A stretch of 64,000 bases of DNA, taken from positions 4,238,501-4,302,500 of the forward strand of contig NZ_LT629751.1 of the NCBI RefSeq assembly GCF_900104805.1. The letters are read 5' to 3'. The DNA comes from Pseudomonas oryzae (GTDB lineage Bacteria > Pseudomonadota > Gammaproteobacteria > Pseudomonadales > Pseudomonadaceae). The translations under genes were made by a program, and so were the position numbers. Shown here piece after piece: positions 11,804 through 22,329 of the stretch. The notes under the pieces were generated by a model. It saw only the letters and a list, made by a program, of their open reading frames with translations. It did not search any database and was not told the DNA's origin. Numbering within the stretch: the first letter of the stretch is position 1; every line of letters begins with the position of its first letter.

Positions 11804-12553
11804 ATGAAGATCCTCGTGACCGTGAAACGCGTGGTCGACTACAACGTCAAGGTCCGCGTCAAGGCCGACGGCTCCGGCGTCGACCTGGCCAACGTCAAGA
11901 TGGCGATGAATCCCTTCTGCGAGATCGCCGTGGAGGAAGCGGTGCGCCTCAAGGAAAAGGGCATCGCCTCTGAGGTGGTGGTGGTCTCGGTCGGCGCCAG
12001 CGCCGCCCAGGAGCAGCTGCGCACCGCGCTGGCCCTCGGCGCCGACCGCGCCGTGCTGGTCGAGTCCAATGATGAGCTGAACTCCCTGGCCGTGGCCAAG
12101 CTGCTCAAGGCGGTGGTCGACCGGGAGCAGCCGCAGCTGGTCATCACCGGCAAGCAGGCCATCGACAGCGACAACAACCAGACCGGGCAGATGCTCGCCG
12201 CGCTGACCGGCTTCGCCCAGGGCACCTTCGCCTCCCGGGTGGAGATCGCCGGCGGACAGGCCCGCGTCACCCGCGAGATCGACGGCGGCCTGCAGACCGT
12301 TTCACTGAAACTGCCGGCCATCGTCACCACCGACCTGCGCCTCAACGAGCCGCGCTACGCCTCCTTGCCCAACATCATGAAGGCCAAGAAGAAGCCGCTG
12401 GAGGTGCTGACCCCGGAGGCGCTCGGTGTGTCCACCGCCTCCAGCGTCAGGGTGCTCAAGGTCGAGGCCCCGGCCGCGCGCAGCGCCGGGATCAAGGTCA
12501 AGTCGGTGGCCGAGCTGGTCGAGAAACTGCAGAACGAAGCGAAGGTGATCTGA
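11804..12553 (+). CDS. etfB: Electron transfer flavoprotein beta subunit
   Basis: The 249-residue protein begins [20 protein letters not shown] and contains [40 protein letters not shown] and [18 protein letters not shown], all diagnostic of ETF beta; the last includes the recognition-loop region that contacts acyl-CoA dehydrogenases. With EtfA it accepts electrons from dehydrogenases such as LiuA and delivers them to ETF:ubiquinone oxidoreductase. No etfD/ETF-QO gene adjoins, unlike the main etf locus I recall in pseudomonads, so this may be an additional copy tied to the liu genes. It starts 14 bases after the LivM-like gene and overlaps etfA by one base. Confidence 0.95.
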   Translation: MKILVTVKRVVDYNVKVRVKADGSGVDLANVKMAMNPFCEIAVEEAVRLKEKGIASEVVVVSVGASAAQEQLRTALALGADRAVLVESNDELNSLAVAKLLKAVVDREQPQLVITGKQAIDSDNNQTGQMLAALTGFAQGTFASRVEIAGGQARVTREIDGGLQTVSLKLPAIVTTDLRLNEPRYASLPNIMKAKKKPLEVLTPEALGVSTASSVRVLKVEAPAARSAGIKVKSVAELVEKLQNEAKVI

Positions 12554-13485
12554 TGGCCATTCTCGTCATTGCCGAACACAACAACGTCGCCCTGGCCGCG
12601 GCCACCCTCAACACCGTGGCCGCGGCACGACAGATCGGTGGCGATGTCCACCTGCTGGTCGCCGGTTCCGCCTGCGTCTCCGTGGCCGACGCCGCTGCCA
12701 AGGTCGCCGGCGTGGCCAAGGTGCTGCTCGCCGACGCCCCAGCCTACGCCCACCAGCTGCCGGAGAACCTCGCGCCGCTGATCGTCGAGCTGGCGCGGGG
12801 CGGCTACAGCCACGTGCTGGCACCGGCCACCAGTAACGGCAAGAACCATCTGCCGCGCGTCGCCGCGCTGCTCGACGTCGAGCAGATCTCCGAGATCGTC
12901 CGGGTGCTCGACGCCGACACCTTCCAGCGGCCGATCTACGCCGGCAACGCCATCGCCACCGTGCAGTCCAGCGCGGCGGTCAAGGTGATCAGCGTGCGCA
13001 GCACCGGCTTCGACGCGGTGGCCGCCACGGGCGGCAGCGCGGCGATCGAGACCCTGGCCTGCGGCGAGGACTACGGCCTGTCGTGCTTCGTCGGTGCCGA
13101 GCTGGCGCAGTCCGAGCGCCCCGAGCTGACCGCCGCGCGGGTGGTGGTTTCCGGCGGGCGCGGCCTGCAGAACGGCGACAACTTCCAGCTGCTCTACGCG
13201 GTGGCCGACAAGCTCGGCGCCGCCGTCGGCGCCTCGCGCGCCGCGGTGGACGCCGGCTTCGTGCCCAACGACATGCAGGTCGGCCAGACCGGCAAGATAG
13301 TCGCGCCCGAGCTGTACATCGCCGTCGGTATCAGCGGCGCCATCCAGCACCTGGCCGGCATGAAGGACTCCAAGGTGATCGTGGCGATCAACAAGGACGA
13401 GGAGGCGCCGATCTTCCAGGTCGCCGACTACGGCCTGGTCGCCGACCTGTTCGAGGCGGTACCGGAGCTCGGCCGCACGCTCTGA
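12553..13485 (+). CDS. etfA: Electron transfer flavoprotein alpha subunit
   Basis: The 310-residue protein begins [20 protein letters not shown]. The C-terminal FAD domain carries [17 protein letters not shown] and [31 protein letters not shown], which bind FAD. It forms the heterodimer with EtfB for electron transfer from acyl-CoA dehydrogenases. Its ATG overlaps the etfB stop (TGATG), so translation is coupled. It is the last gene of the plus-strand series starting at 6949. Confidence 0.95.
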   Translation: MAILVIAEHNNVALAAATLNTVAAARQIGGDVHLLVAGSACVSVADAAAKVAGVAKVLLADAPAYAHQLPENLAPLIVELARGGYSHVLAPATSNGKNHLPRVAALLDVEQISEIVRVLDADTFQRPIYAGNAIATVQSSAAVKVISVRSTGFDAVAATGGSAAIETLACGEDYGLSCFVGAELAQSERPELTAARVVVSGGRGLQNGDNFQLLYAVADKLGAAVGASRAAVDAGFVPNDMQVGQTGKIVAPELYIAVGISGAIQHLAGMKDSKVIVAINKDEEAPIFQVADYGLVADLFEAVPELGRTL

Positions 13486-13582
13486 GCCGGCGCGTGCCGG
13501 TCGCCGCGCGGCTGACCGGCACGCCGTCCCTCGCTTCCTATACTGAGGGGCATGCCCAGCATGCCAGGAAGGGGGACGGCCA

Positions 13583-15001
13583 TTGGACATTCCACAGCTG
13601 CGCAAGCACTACGCCGGGCGCATCGTCCTGCTCGGCTTCGGCTGCATCGGTCAGGGGGTACTGCCGCTGCTGCTGCGCCATCTCGCCATCCGCCCGGCGC
13701 AGATCGAGATCCTCGCCGCCGACGCCGCCGGCTTCGACCAGGCCATGCAGGCCGGCGTCCCCTACCGGCTGCAGGCGCTGGATGCCGGCAATTACCGGGC
13801 GGTGCTCGAGCCGCGCCTCGGCCCCGGCGACTTTCTGCTCAACCTGACGGTCGACATCTGCAGCGTCGCGCTGATCGACCTGTGCCGCGAGCGCGGCGCC
13901 CTGTACCTGGACGCCTGCATCGAGCCCTGGGCCGGCGGCTACGTCGACCGCCGCCTGCCGGCGGCGCAGCGCAGCAACTACGCCCTGCGCGAGGCGGCGC
14001 TGGCCCTGCGCCGGCCGGACGATCCGGGGCCGACCGCGGTGCTGGCCCACGGCGCCAATCCCGGGCTGGTCTCGCACCTGCTCAAGCAGGCGCTGCTCAA
14101 CGTCGCCGCCGACACCGGCACGCCGCTGCCGCCGCCGACCGGCCGCGAAGGCTGGGCGCGCCTGGCGCAGCAGCTGGGCGTGCGCGTGGTGCATGTCGCC
14201 GAGCGCGACTGGCAGGTCGATCGCGTGCGCAAGGTGCCGGACGAGTTCGTCAACACCTGGTCGGTGCCCGGCTTCGTCAGCGAGGCGCTGCAGCCGGCCG
14301 AACTGGGCTGGGGCGGCCACGAGCGGCACTTCCCGGCCGATGGCCGCCGCCACAGCTACGGCTGCCGGGCGGCGATCTACCTGGAGCGGCCGGGCGCGGC
14401 CACCCGGGTGCGCAGCTGGACGCCGCTGGCCGGCCCGCAGCACGCGTTCCTGATCACCCACGGCGAGTCGATCTCCATCGCCGACTACTTCACCCTGGGC
14501 GCGGGCGCGCAGCCCGAGTACCGGCCCACCGTGCTGTACGCCTACCGGCCGTGCGACGACACGCTGCTGTCGCTGGACGAGCTGGCCGGGCGCAACTGGC
14601 GGCTGCAGCCGCGCCGTCGCCTGCTGCGCGACGGCCTGGTCAGCGGTGTCGACGAACTCGGCGTGCTGCTGATGGGCGAGGGCTTCGGCGCCTACTGGTA
14701 CGGGTCGCGGCTGTCGATCGACCAGGCACGCGCGCTCTGTCCGGCCAACAGTCCGACCAGCCTGCAGGTGACGGTGGCCGTCGCCGCCGGGGTGCTCTGG
14801 GCGATCGACAATCCGGCCTGCGGGGTGATCGAGCCGGACGAGCTGCCCTTCGCCGAGATCCTCGACTTCTGCCGGCCCTACCTGGGCGATCTGGTCGGCG
14901 TGTTCAGCGACTGGACCCCGCTCGCGGGCCGCGGCTGGCTGTTCGACGAGGACCTCGACAGCGACGATCCCTGGCAATTCAAGAACTTCCGCGTGCTGTA
15001 G
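13583..15001 (+). CDS. hss: Homospermidine synthase (TTG start)
   Basis: The 472-residue protein has an N-terminal NAD-binding Rossmann motif GFGCIGQG at residues 18-25 and the saccharopine-dehydrogenase-like motifs [30 protein letters not shown] and [13 protein letters not shown] known from bacterial homospermidine synthases. These enzymes make homospermidine from putrescine (and spermidine) using NAD as a prosthetic hydride carrier. The only well-placed start is TTG at 13583, preceded by AGGAAGGGGG with about 7 bases of spacing; no in-frame ATG precedes it. The stop TAG is part of the TAGGGTG end of a palindromic repeat. It converges with the export operon at 15044. Confidence 0.87.
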   Translation: MDIPQLRKHYAGRIVLLGFGCIGQGVLPLLLRHLAIRPAQIEILAADAAGFDQAMQAGVPYRLQALDAGNYRAVLEPRLGPGDFLLNLTVDICSVALIDLCRERGALYLDACIEPWAGGYVDRRLPAAQRSNYALREAALALRRPDDPGPTAVLAHGANPGLVSHLLKQALLNVAADTGTPLPPPTGREGWARLAQQLGVRVVHVAERDWQVDRVRKVPDEFVNTWSVPGFVSEALQPAELGWGGHERHFPADGRRHSYGCRAAIYLERPGAATRVRSWTPLAGPQHAFLITHGESISIADYFTLGAGAQPEYRPTVLYAYRPCDDTLLSLDELAGRNWRLQPRRRLLRDGLVSGVDELGVLLMGEGFGAYWYGSRLSIDQARALCPANSPTSLQVTVAVAAGVLWAIDNPACGVIEPDELPFAEILDFCRPYLGDLVGVFSDWTPLAGRGWLFDEDLDSDDPWQFKNFRVL

Positions 15002-15018
15002 GGTGCGCCGCGCGCACC
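14998..15018. repeat. TAGGGTGCGC palindrome at the hss stop codon
   Basis: GGTGCGC-CGC-GCGCACC (15002-15018) is a perfect palindrome preceded by GTAG. The first TAG is the hss stop codon. It belongs to the same dispersed family as the elements at 28263-28323 and 40770-40832. Confidence 0.65.
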
Positions 15019-15043
15019 ATGGGAGGGGCCTCGGTGAGCCCGC

Positions 15044-16970
<1,927 letters not shown>

Positions 16971-16974
16971 GGCC

Positions 16975-18159
16975 TCACTCCGTCACGCCGGCCGGCAGCG
17001 GCTGCTCGCGCAGGCGCACGCGCTGGCCGGGCTCGGCGTCGTCGACCAGCACCGCATCGCCCGCGGCCAGGCCCTCGACCACCTCGCTGAGGCTGGTGCC
17101 GCGCAGGCCCAGACGCACCGCCACGCGCTCGACCTTGCCGCCCTGCACGCGCAGCACCTCGGCGTGCTGGCCGGCGACGGCCTGCAGGGCATCGTTGGCG
17201 ATCACCAGCGCACGTTCGCGGCGCGCGGTCTCGATGCTCACCGAGACGGTCATGCCCTGGCGCAGGAAGTCGGCCGGCTCGACCAGGTCGAGGTGCACGT
17301 CGAGGGTGCCGCGCGCCGGGTCCACCGCCGGCGCCAGGTAGCTGACGCGGGCGGCCAGCACCCGCTCGGGAAAGGCGTCGGCGACCACCTGGGCGCTCTG
17401 GCCGTGCTGCAGCGGGGCGAGGTTCTTCTCGTCCAGCGGCAGGAGGATCTCGCGGCTGTCGCGGCGGGCGATCTCCAGCAGGGTGTCGCCGGGGCGCACC
17501 AGGTCGCCCGGTTCGACGTTGCGGATCTGCACGCTGCCGGCGAACTGGGCGACGATCCGGGTCTTGGCCAGGGCGCTGCGCGCCTGCTCGAGGCGCTGGC
17601 GCAGCTGCTGCTCGGCGGTACCGCCCACCGCCAGGGTGCTGACGTTGAGGCGCGCGCGGGCGCGGGCGGCGCGCGCCACCGTTTCGGCGTGACGCGACTG
17701 GTCGCGCACCTCGGCGGACAGCAGCTGGCGGTCGAACAGCGCGTCGCGTCGCTCGCGCTCGCGGCTGGCGCGCGCCAGCAGGCTTTCCGTCTCGCGCAGG
17801 GTGGCCAGCGCCTGCGGACGCTCGGAGTCGATCAGCTGGCGCAGCGCCGCCTCGGCCTCGCGCAGGCGCGCCTGCTGCTCGGTATCGTCGAGTTCGAGCA
17901 GCAGCTGGCCCGGCTCGACGCTGTCGCCCTCGCGCACGTGGCGGGCCTTGACCACCCCGGTCAGCTCGCTGCCGACGCGCGCCAGCGACTGGCTGCTGAC
18001 CTCGCCGCTGGCCACCACGCGCTGCACCAGCGGGCGCATCTCCAGGCGGTAGCCGGGCAGCAGGGGGCCTTGCCAGGCGCGCCAGCCCAGCCACAGCAGC
18101 AGGGCGAGCGGCAACAGAAACAGGAGGAAGGCGGGACGCAGGCGAAGAGGGGCGGACAC
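16975..18159 (-). CDS. Membrane fusion (HlyD/MacA-type) periplasmic adaptor
   Basis: The 394-residue protein has a single N-terminal membrane anchor (LFLLPLALLLWLGWRAW) followed by an adaptor fold. The biotinyl-lipoyl half motif GVVKARHVREGDSVEPGQLLLELDD lies near residues 67-92, a long alpha-helical hairpin rich in Arg/Glu/Ala follows, and beta-barrel segments complete it. Adaptors of this type bridge inner-membrane transporters to an outer-membrane channel. It heads the operon with the FtsX-type permease four bases downstream and the ATPase after that. A MacAB-like tripartite exporter is the likely role, with an outer-membrane partner encoded elsewhere, possibly TtgC (inference). Confidence 0.85.
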   Translation of the reverse strand: MSAPLRLRPAFLLFLLPLALLLWLGWRAWQGPLLPGYRLEMRPLVQRVVASGEVSSQSLARVGSELTGVVKARHVREGDSVEPGQLLLELDDTEQQARLREAEAALRQLIDSERPQALATLRETESLLARASRERERRDALFDRQLLSAEVRDQSRHAETVARAARARARLNVSTLAVGGTAEQQLRQRLEQARSALAKTRIVAQFAGSVQIRNVEPGDLVRPGDTLLEIARRDSREILLPLDEKNLAPLQHGQSAQVVADAFPERVLAARVSYLAPAVDPARGTLDVHLDLVEPADFLRQGMTVSVSIETARRERALVIANDALQAVAGQHAEVLRVQGGKVERVAVRLGLRGTSLSEVVEGLAAGDAVLVDDAEPGQRVRLREQPLPAGVTE

Positions 18160-18309
18160 GAATCACTCCCTGATGGAGCCGGGGCGGAGGGCAATGGCAG
18201 GAGTGTGCGAGAAAAGCCGGCGGCAGGCTACCGGGGCAGCGTCACCGGCGGTGCGGTGCGGGGCGAGCGCGCGTCCACGCCGGGGCATGGGCGCGCCCGG
18301 CCGCGGCGC

Positions 18310-18681
18310 TCAGTCCTTCTGCAGCCAGGTCGAGACGAACTGCTCGCCGTACTCTTCCTTCCAGGCCTTGAGGGTCTTGTTGTTGCCGCTCTTGGTTTCC
18401 AGCACTTCGCCGGTGATCGGGTTCTTCCACACCTGCAGCCTGCGCACGCGGCGGCCACTGTCCTGTTCCAGGACGTCCAGCTCGGGAATGTGGAGCGGCT
18501 GCGGGTCGAGGATGTCGACGATGTTCTGCAGTCGGTAGCCGTACTCTTGCAGCAGCGCCTTGAGTTTGTCCTCGAACTCCATTTCGCGCTTGAGTTCCTG
18601 ATCGTGCTTGAGCGATTCCAGGCGCGCCAGTTGTTCCCTGAGCGCCTGTTCGGCCTTGCGGAATTCCAACAGTTTGGACAT
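18310..18681 (-). CDS. MvaT/MvaU-family H-NS-like nucleoid protein
   Basis: The 123-residue protein begins MSKLLEFRKAEQALREQLAR, an N-terminal coiled-coil dimerisation domain very like Pseudomonas MvaU. The C-terminal DNA-binding domain reads VWKNPITGEVLETKSGNNK followed by TLKAWKEEYGEQFVSTWLQ, matching the KNPxTGExxETKGGNxKxLKxWK pattern of MvaT/MvaU. These proteins silence AT-rich DNA. An in-frame ATG at 18714 would add 11 residues with no family match, so 18681 is used. The upstream region is strikingly AT-rich for this genome, which fits autoregulation. A genome of this group usually has more than one MvaT paralogue; which one this is cannot be settled here. Confidence 0.9.
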   Translation of the reverse strand: MSKLLEFRKAEQALREQLARLESLKHDQELKREMEFEDKLKALLQEYGYRLQNIVDILDPQPLHIPELDVLEQDSGRRVRRLQVWKNPITGEVLETKSGNNKTLKAWKEEYGEQFVSTWLQKD

Positions 18682-18784
18682 CGGGTTTCTCCGAGAGAAG
18701 AGGTGGGTCTGCAATAAGAAAATCCGGATAAGCGAAATTCTCGCAATCCCTGCGCTTATTTCTGCTGCGGATGAGGGTCTGCTT

Positions 18785-18811
18785 TTTATAGGGACGGCTG
18801 GCGGCCGTCAA
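18785..18811 (-). promoter_or_regulatory. Candidate promoter of the MvaT/MvaU-like gene
   Basis: On the minus strand TTGACG (18811-18806) precedes TATAAA (18790-18785) by 15 bases; shifting the -10 to TAAAAA gives 17. The surrounding segment, about 18715-18850, is rich in A and T, including AATAATAGCGAATAATATC, and is a likely target of H-NS-type binding. Confidence 0.45.
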
Positions 18812-18963
18812 CAGTTTCAATAATAGCGAATAATATCTGTGGCGGCGTCGGTGAAGTGCGCCGGCCACGATTAGTGCAATTCCACGCGCCCCCTTGTCCC
18901 GTCTGGAGTGCAGGGGCGGCGGAATGCAGTTCGATTGCCTGCGCAGGCAGCCTTAGCTGTGCG

Positions 18964-19644
18964 TCAATGCAGGCAGCACTGCTTGAACTTCTTGCCACTG
19001 CCGCACGGGCAGGGATCGTTGCGGCCGGTCTTCGGTGCCTTGGGCTTTTCCGCTTCGGCCATCCAGAAGTCGCGAATGGCGAATACCAGGTCGGGCAGGC
19101 TGTCGCGCATCTGCGCGAGGTCGTCCTCGCTGGCTTCCTCGCCGTCGTCCAGCGAGAAGGCGCCGCTGAGCAGCATGAACGGCAGCAGCAGTTCCGGCTG
19201 GGCGTCGCGCAGGGCCTGCCAATCGCGGTCGCGCAGCTCCACGCCGCGCATGTAGCCGTAGCACCATTCGTCGACCAGGACTTCGTCCTCGCTGTCACCC
19301 ACCTCGTAGATGGGCGCGAAGCTGTCCGGATTGTCGAACAGGCTGTTGGCCAGGCTGTTCATGTGGCGCATCAGCAGGTCGGTGAGTTGTTGCAGTTCGG
19401 CTTCCGACTCGAACTTCGGCAACTTGCCGCGCCACAGTGCCGGCAGCCATTCCGACGGCGAAATCGGATTGAGACCGGTGAGTACCGCGGTAAGGTAGCC
19501 GTCCAGTTCGGACACGCTGAATACGCAGTCGATATCTTCGCCGTCCTTGCCGTGTTCCTGTTCGGCCTTTTCCGAATAGCTGAACAGCAGTTCGTTCAAC
19601 TGATCGATTTCCGCCTCGTCGAGGGGTTTTTCGAGCTCTTGCAT
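18964..19644 (-). CDS. YecA/UPF0149 family protein with C-terminal SEC-C zinc motif
   Basis: The 226-residue protein has a UPF0149/YgfB-like helical domain (CVFSVSELDGYLTAVLTGLNPISPSEWLPALW and DEWCYGYMRGVELR) spanning about residues 20-190. It ends with GRNDPCPCGSGKKFKQCC, the SEC-C zinc-binding motif also found at the C-terminus of SecA. The motif likely binds zinc and may contact the ribosome or SecB-like partners; the cellular role of the family is not established. It is a monocistronic minus-strand gene separated from its neighbours by 282 and 145 bases. Confidence 0.88.
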   Translation of the reverse strand: MQELEKPLDEAEIDQLNELLFSYSEKAEQEHGKDGEDIDCVFSVSELDGYLTAVLTGLNPISPSEWLPALWRGKLPKFESEAELQQLTDLLMRHMNSLANSLFDNPDSFAPIYEVGDSEDEVLVDEWCYGYMRGVELRDRDWQALRDAQPELLLPFMLLSGAFSLDDGEEASEDDLAQMRDSLPDLVFAIRDFWMAEAEKPKAPKTGRNDPCPCGSGKKFKQCCLH

Positions 19645-19789
19645 GGGGAATGTCCTGCGCTAATGGGGCGGGGGGGCGGATATTAACAGGCCTGCCCGCC
19701 GGGAGGGATTCTGTGCGCAACAATGACCGGCCAGGCGGCAGGCGGGCGACCGGCGGGCACACGCCGGCTCGCCCGGGGCGGGCAGGCGA

Positions 19790-20140
19790 TTATTCCTGCT
19801 GCTTGTCGAGCATCGCCTTCAGATTGGCGAAGGGGTTGTGCTTGACCTGCGGCGATTTCTCGCCGGGAATCACCGCGCTGCCGTTGTCGCCGTTGTAGAT
19901 CGAATACTTGGAGTGTTCATGGTCGTGGCAATACAGGCAGAGCAACTCCCAGTTGCTGCCGTCGGCCGGATTGTTGTCGTGGTTGTGGTCGATATGGTGG
20001 ACGGTGAGCTGGCTCAGATTGGAATAGGTGAATTCCCGGGCGCAGCGTCCGCATACCCAGGGATACATCTTCAGTGCCTTGTCCCGGTAGCCCGCCTCGC
20101 GCTGCCTGTAGCTGGCGCTGCTGCCTGTTCTGTCGGCCAT
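19790..20140 (-). CDS. yajD: YajD-like HNH nuclease family protein
   Basis: The 116-residue protein contains VCGRCAREF (first CxxC zinc pair), LTVHHIDHNHDNNPADGSN (HNH core with the paired histidines) and CLYCHDHEHSKY (second CxxC). This arrangement is a zinc-stabilised HNH fold of the YajD family, whose biological target is unknown. The N-terminus, MADRTGSSASYRQREAGYRDK, is basic. Flanking gaps of 145 bases on each side separate it from the YecA-like gene and ttgR. No partner gene suggesting restriction or phage defence is present. Confidence 0.87.
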   Translation of the reverse strand: MADRTGSSASYRQREAGYRDKALKMYPWVCGRCAREFTYSNLSQLTVHHIDHNHDNNPADGSNWELLCLYCHDHEHSKYSIYNGDNGSAVIPGEKSPQVKHNPFANLKAMLDKQQE

Positions 20141-20286
20141 GGTGGTTCTCGCATTCTCGCTGGTTGAACGGGGTGGCGCCGCTGTGCGTCACCGTTTGTG
20201 CGAGTGTTGGCCATGTGCCGCGGGCAGGCAAGAGGCGCGCGGCGGATGCTGGGGCATGTGCGAGGCGGCGGCCCGAGCGCCGGAGC

Positions 20287-20928
20287 CTAGGCCGCCGGCA
20301 GGCGCAGCGCCGGGCTGTAGCGCAGCATGTCGAGCAGCGCGTCGACCAGCGCGCCGGCCTCGCGGTCAAGGGCGAAGCTGTCCGGGCGCAGCAGCCAGTT
20401 GTTGATCAGGCCGTGGATGTAGGCGTGCATGCCGATGGCTGCGCGGGTCAGATCGAGGTCGGCGGGCAGCTGGCCGCGGCTGATGGCGTTGCGCAGCGAC
20501 AGGGCAATGTCGCGGTCGATCTCGTCGCCGGTGGCCTGCAGCTGCTCGCGCAGGCTTTCCTGATCGCCGGCCAGTTCGCACTTGTGGTGGAAGATCTCGT
20601 TGACCCGGCGCTGCTGCGGGTCGTGCACCGTCTTGCACAGGAAGTGCACGAGAATGTTGCGGATCTGCCCCAGCGGGTCGCATTCCTCGGGGTCGCGCGC
20701 GGCGGCGCAGACCACCTTGTTGGCGTCGTGCTGGCGGGTGAGCATGGCGTTGAATACGTCGGCCTTGCTGGTGAAGTGCCAGTACACCGCGCCGCGCGAC
20801 ACCCCGGCGTCGGCGGCGATGTCGGCCATGGTGGTGTGGGCGACACCCTTGGCGGCGAACACGCGCTCGGCGCTGTCGAGGATCTGTTGCCGGGTGGCGG
20901 CGGCTTCTTCTTTGGTTCTGCGGGCCAT
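20287..20928 (-). CDS. ttgR: TetR-family repressor of the divergent efflux operon
   Basis: The 213-residue protein has an N-terminal helix-turn-helix (MARRTKEEAAATRQQILDSA and ADAGVSRGAVYWHFTSKADV) followed by a ligand-binding domain with RRVNEIFHHKCELAGDQES, closely resembling TtgR of Pseudomonas putida (RRINEILHHKCEF) and AcrR-type repressors. It would bind an operator in the 240-base gap and release it when antibiotics or plant phenolics bind. The operator-like sequence at 21064-21094 closely matches what I recall of the P. putida ttgR-ttgA operator, which strongly supports this assignment. Confidence 0.9.
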   Translation of the reverse strand: MARRTKEEAAATRQQILDSAERVFAAKGVAHTTMADIAADAGVSRGAVYWHFTSKADVFNAMLTRQHDANKVVCAAARDPEECDPLGQIRNILVHFLCKTVHDPQQRRVNEIFHHKCELAGDQESLREQLQATGDEIDRDIALSLRNAISRGQLPADLDLTRAAIGMHAYIHGLINNWLLRPDSFALDREAGALVDALLDMLRYSPALRLPAA

Positions 20929-21063
20929 GCGGGGTCTCTGAGCCTGGGGCGGATTGTGACTTCCCTGTGGTGTAGAGGGCGCGCAGTTTCACAAAAAACG
21001 CCGGCTTCGGCGAGTGACGTCGTGGCGCGATCTCCCGAGCGGGTCAACACTTGCAGTACTGCG

Positions 21064-21094
21064 AATTTACAAACAGACGCGAATGTAAGTATAG
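21064..21094. promoter_or_regulatory. TtgR-type operator overlapping the ttgA promoter
   Basis: The segment contains TTTACAAAC and, after a spacer, GAATGTAAGTATA; TTAC (21067-21070) and GTAA (21085-21088) form the inverted arms. As recalled, the P. putida TtgR operator has TTTACAAACAACCATGAATG and GTAAGTATA in the same order. TTTACA (21066-21071) and TATAGT (21090-21095) make a candidate -35/-10 pair 18 bases apart for ttgA, so repressor binding would cover the promoter. Confidence 0.75.
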
Positions 21095-21168
21095 TGCCTG
21101 GCACTGGAGATGCAATCTCCTCGCGGATTTACACCCTTGCTTGTGCTCAACGATTTCGAGGCTTTCCG

Positions 21169-22317
21169 ATGAAAAGCGCTTCCGCTCGCGCGACGCTGGG
21201 CTCCGCCGCCCTGCTGTCGCTTTTGCTGTTGGCCGGCTGCCAGAAAGAAGAGGCGCCGAAGCAGGCTGCGCCCGCGCCCAAGGTGGGCGTTGTGACCCTC
21301 GAGGCGCAGCCGTTCACCCTGACCAGCGAGTTGCCGGGCCGCACCGCGGCCTTCCGGGTCGCCGAGGTGCGCCCGCAGGTCGACGGCATCGTGCACAAGC
21401 GTCTGTTCGCCGAGGGCAGCGAGGTCAAGGCCGGCCAGCAGCTGTACCAGATCGATCCGGCCACCTACCAGGCGACCCTGAAGAGCGCCGAGGCCAGCGT
21501 GCTGTCCAGTCGTTCGCTGGCCGAGCGCTACCAGGTGCTGGTCAAGGACCAGGCGGTCAGCCGCCAGCAGTTCGACGAGGCGCGTGCAGCCCAGCTGCAG
21601 GCCGAGGCGGCGCTGGAGAAGGCGCGCATCGACCTGCGCTACACCCGGGTGCTGGCGCCGATCGGCGGACGCATCGGCCGCTCGGCGGTGACCGAGGGCG
21701 CGCTGGTCAGCAGCGGGCAGAGCGAGGCGCTGGCGGTGATCCAGCAGCTCGATCCGATCTACGTCGACGTCACCCAGCCGGCCACCGAGCTGCTGCGCCT
21801 GCGCCGCGAGCTGGCCAGCGGCCAGCTGGAGAAGGCCGGCGACACCGCCGCGCGGGTCGAGCTGAGCCTGCCGGACGGCAGCACCTACGCCCACGCCGGG
21901 CGCCTGGAGTTCTCCGAGGTGTCGGTCGACGAGGGCACCGGTTCGGTGACCCTGCGCGCGGTGTTCCCCAACCCCGAACAGGAGCTGCTGCCGGGGATGT
22001 TCGTCCAGGCGCGGCTGCAGACCGGCAGCAAGAGCGCGGCGATCCTCGCCCCGCAGCAGGGCGTGACGCGCAACCCTAAGGGCGAGGCGGTGGCCATGGT
22101 GGTCAACGCCGAGAACAAGGTCGAGGTGCGCACCCTCAAGGCCGAGCGCACCGCCGGCAGCTTCTGGCTGGTCAGCGAGGGCCTCGCGCCGGGCGACCGG
22201 CTGATCACCGAGGGCCTGCAGTTCATCAAGCCGGGCGTCGAGGTCCAGGTGCAGCCGGCCAGCAACGTGCCGGCGCTGGGCAAGCCCGCCACCGGCCAGC
22301 CGGCCCAGGGTCGTTAA
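21169..22317 (+). CDS. ttgA: RND efflux periplasmic adaptor lipoprotein (TtgA/MexA type)
   Basis: The 382-residue protein has a lipoprotein signal with LLLLAGC, where Cys24 is the expected lipidation site. The mature part shows the adaptor architecture: VVTLEAQPFTLTSELPGRT, the lipoyl half motif VRPQVDGIVHKRLFAEGSEVKAGQQLYQIDP, a helical hairpin and AILAPQQGVTRNPKGEAVAMVV, as in MexA. It links the inner-membrane pump TtgB to the channel TtgC. The ATG at 21169 follows the operator region; earlier in-frame codons lie across the promoter. It begins the ttgABC operon, divergent from ttgR. Confidence 0.92.
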   Translation: MKSASARATLGSAALLSLLLLAGCQKEEAPKQAAPAPKVGVVTLEAQPFTLTSELPGRTAAFRVAEVRPQVDGIVHKRLFAEGSEVKAGQQLYQIDPATYQATLKSAEASVLSSRSLAERYQVLVKDQAVSRQQFDEARAAQLQAEAALEKARIDLRYTRVLAPIGGRIGRSAVTEGALVSSGQSEALAVIQQLDPIYVDVTQPATELLRLRRELASGQLEKAGDTAARVELSLPDGSTYAHAGRLEFSEVSVDEGTGSVTLRAVFPNPEQELLPGMFVQARLQTGSKSAAILAPQQGVTRNPKGEAVAMVVNAENKVEVRTLKAERTAGSFWLVSEGLAPGDRLITEGLQFIKPGVEVQVQPASNVPALGKPATGQPAQGR

Positions 22318-22329
22318 GGGGATAGCCTC

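Noticed and set aside
19790..20140. YajD HNH protein as part of a phage-defence or restriction system
   Set aside because: No methyltransferase, helicase or toxin partner adjoins; neighbours are a YecA-like protein and ttgR.
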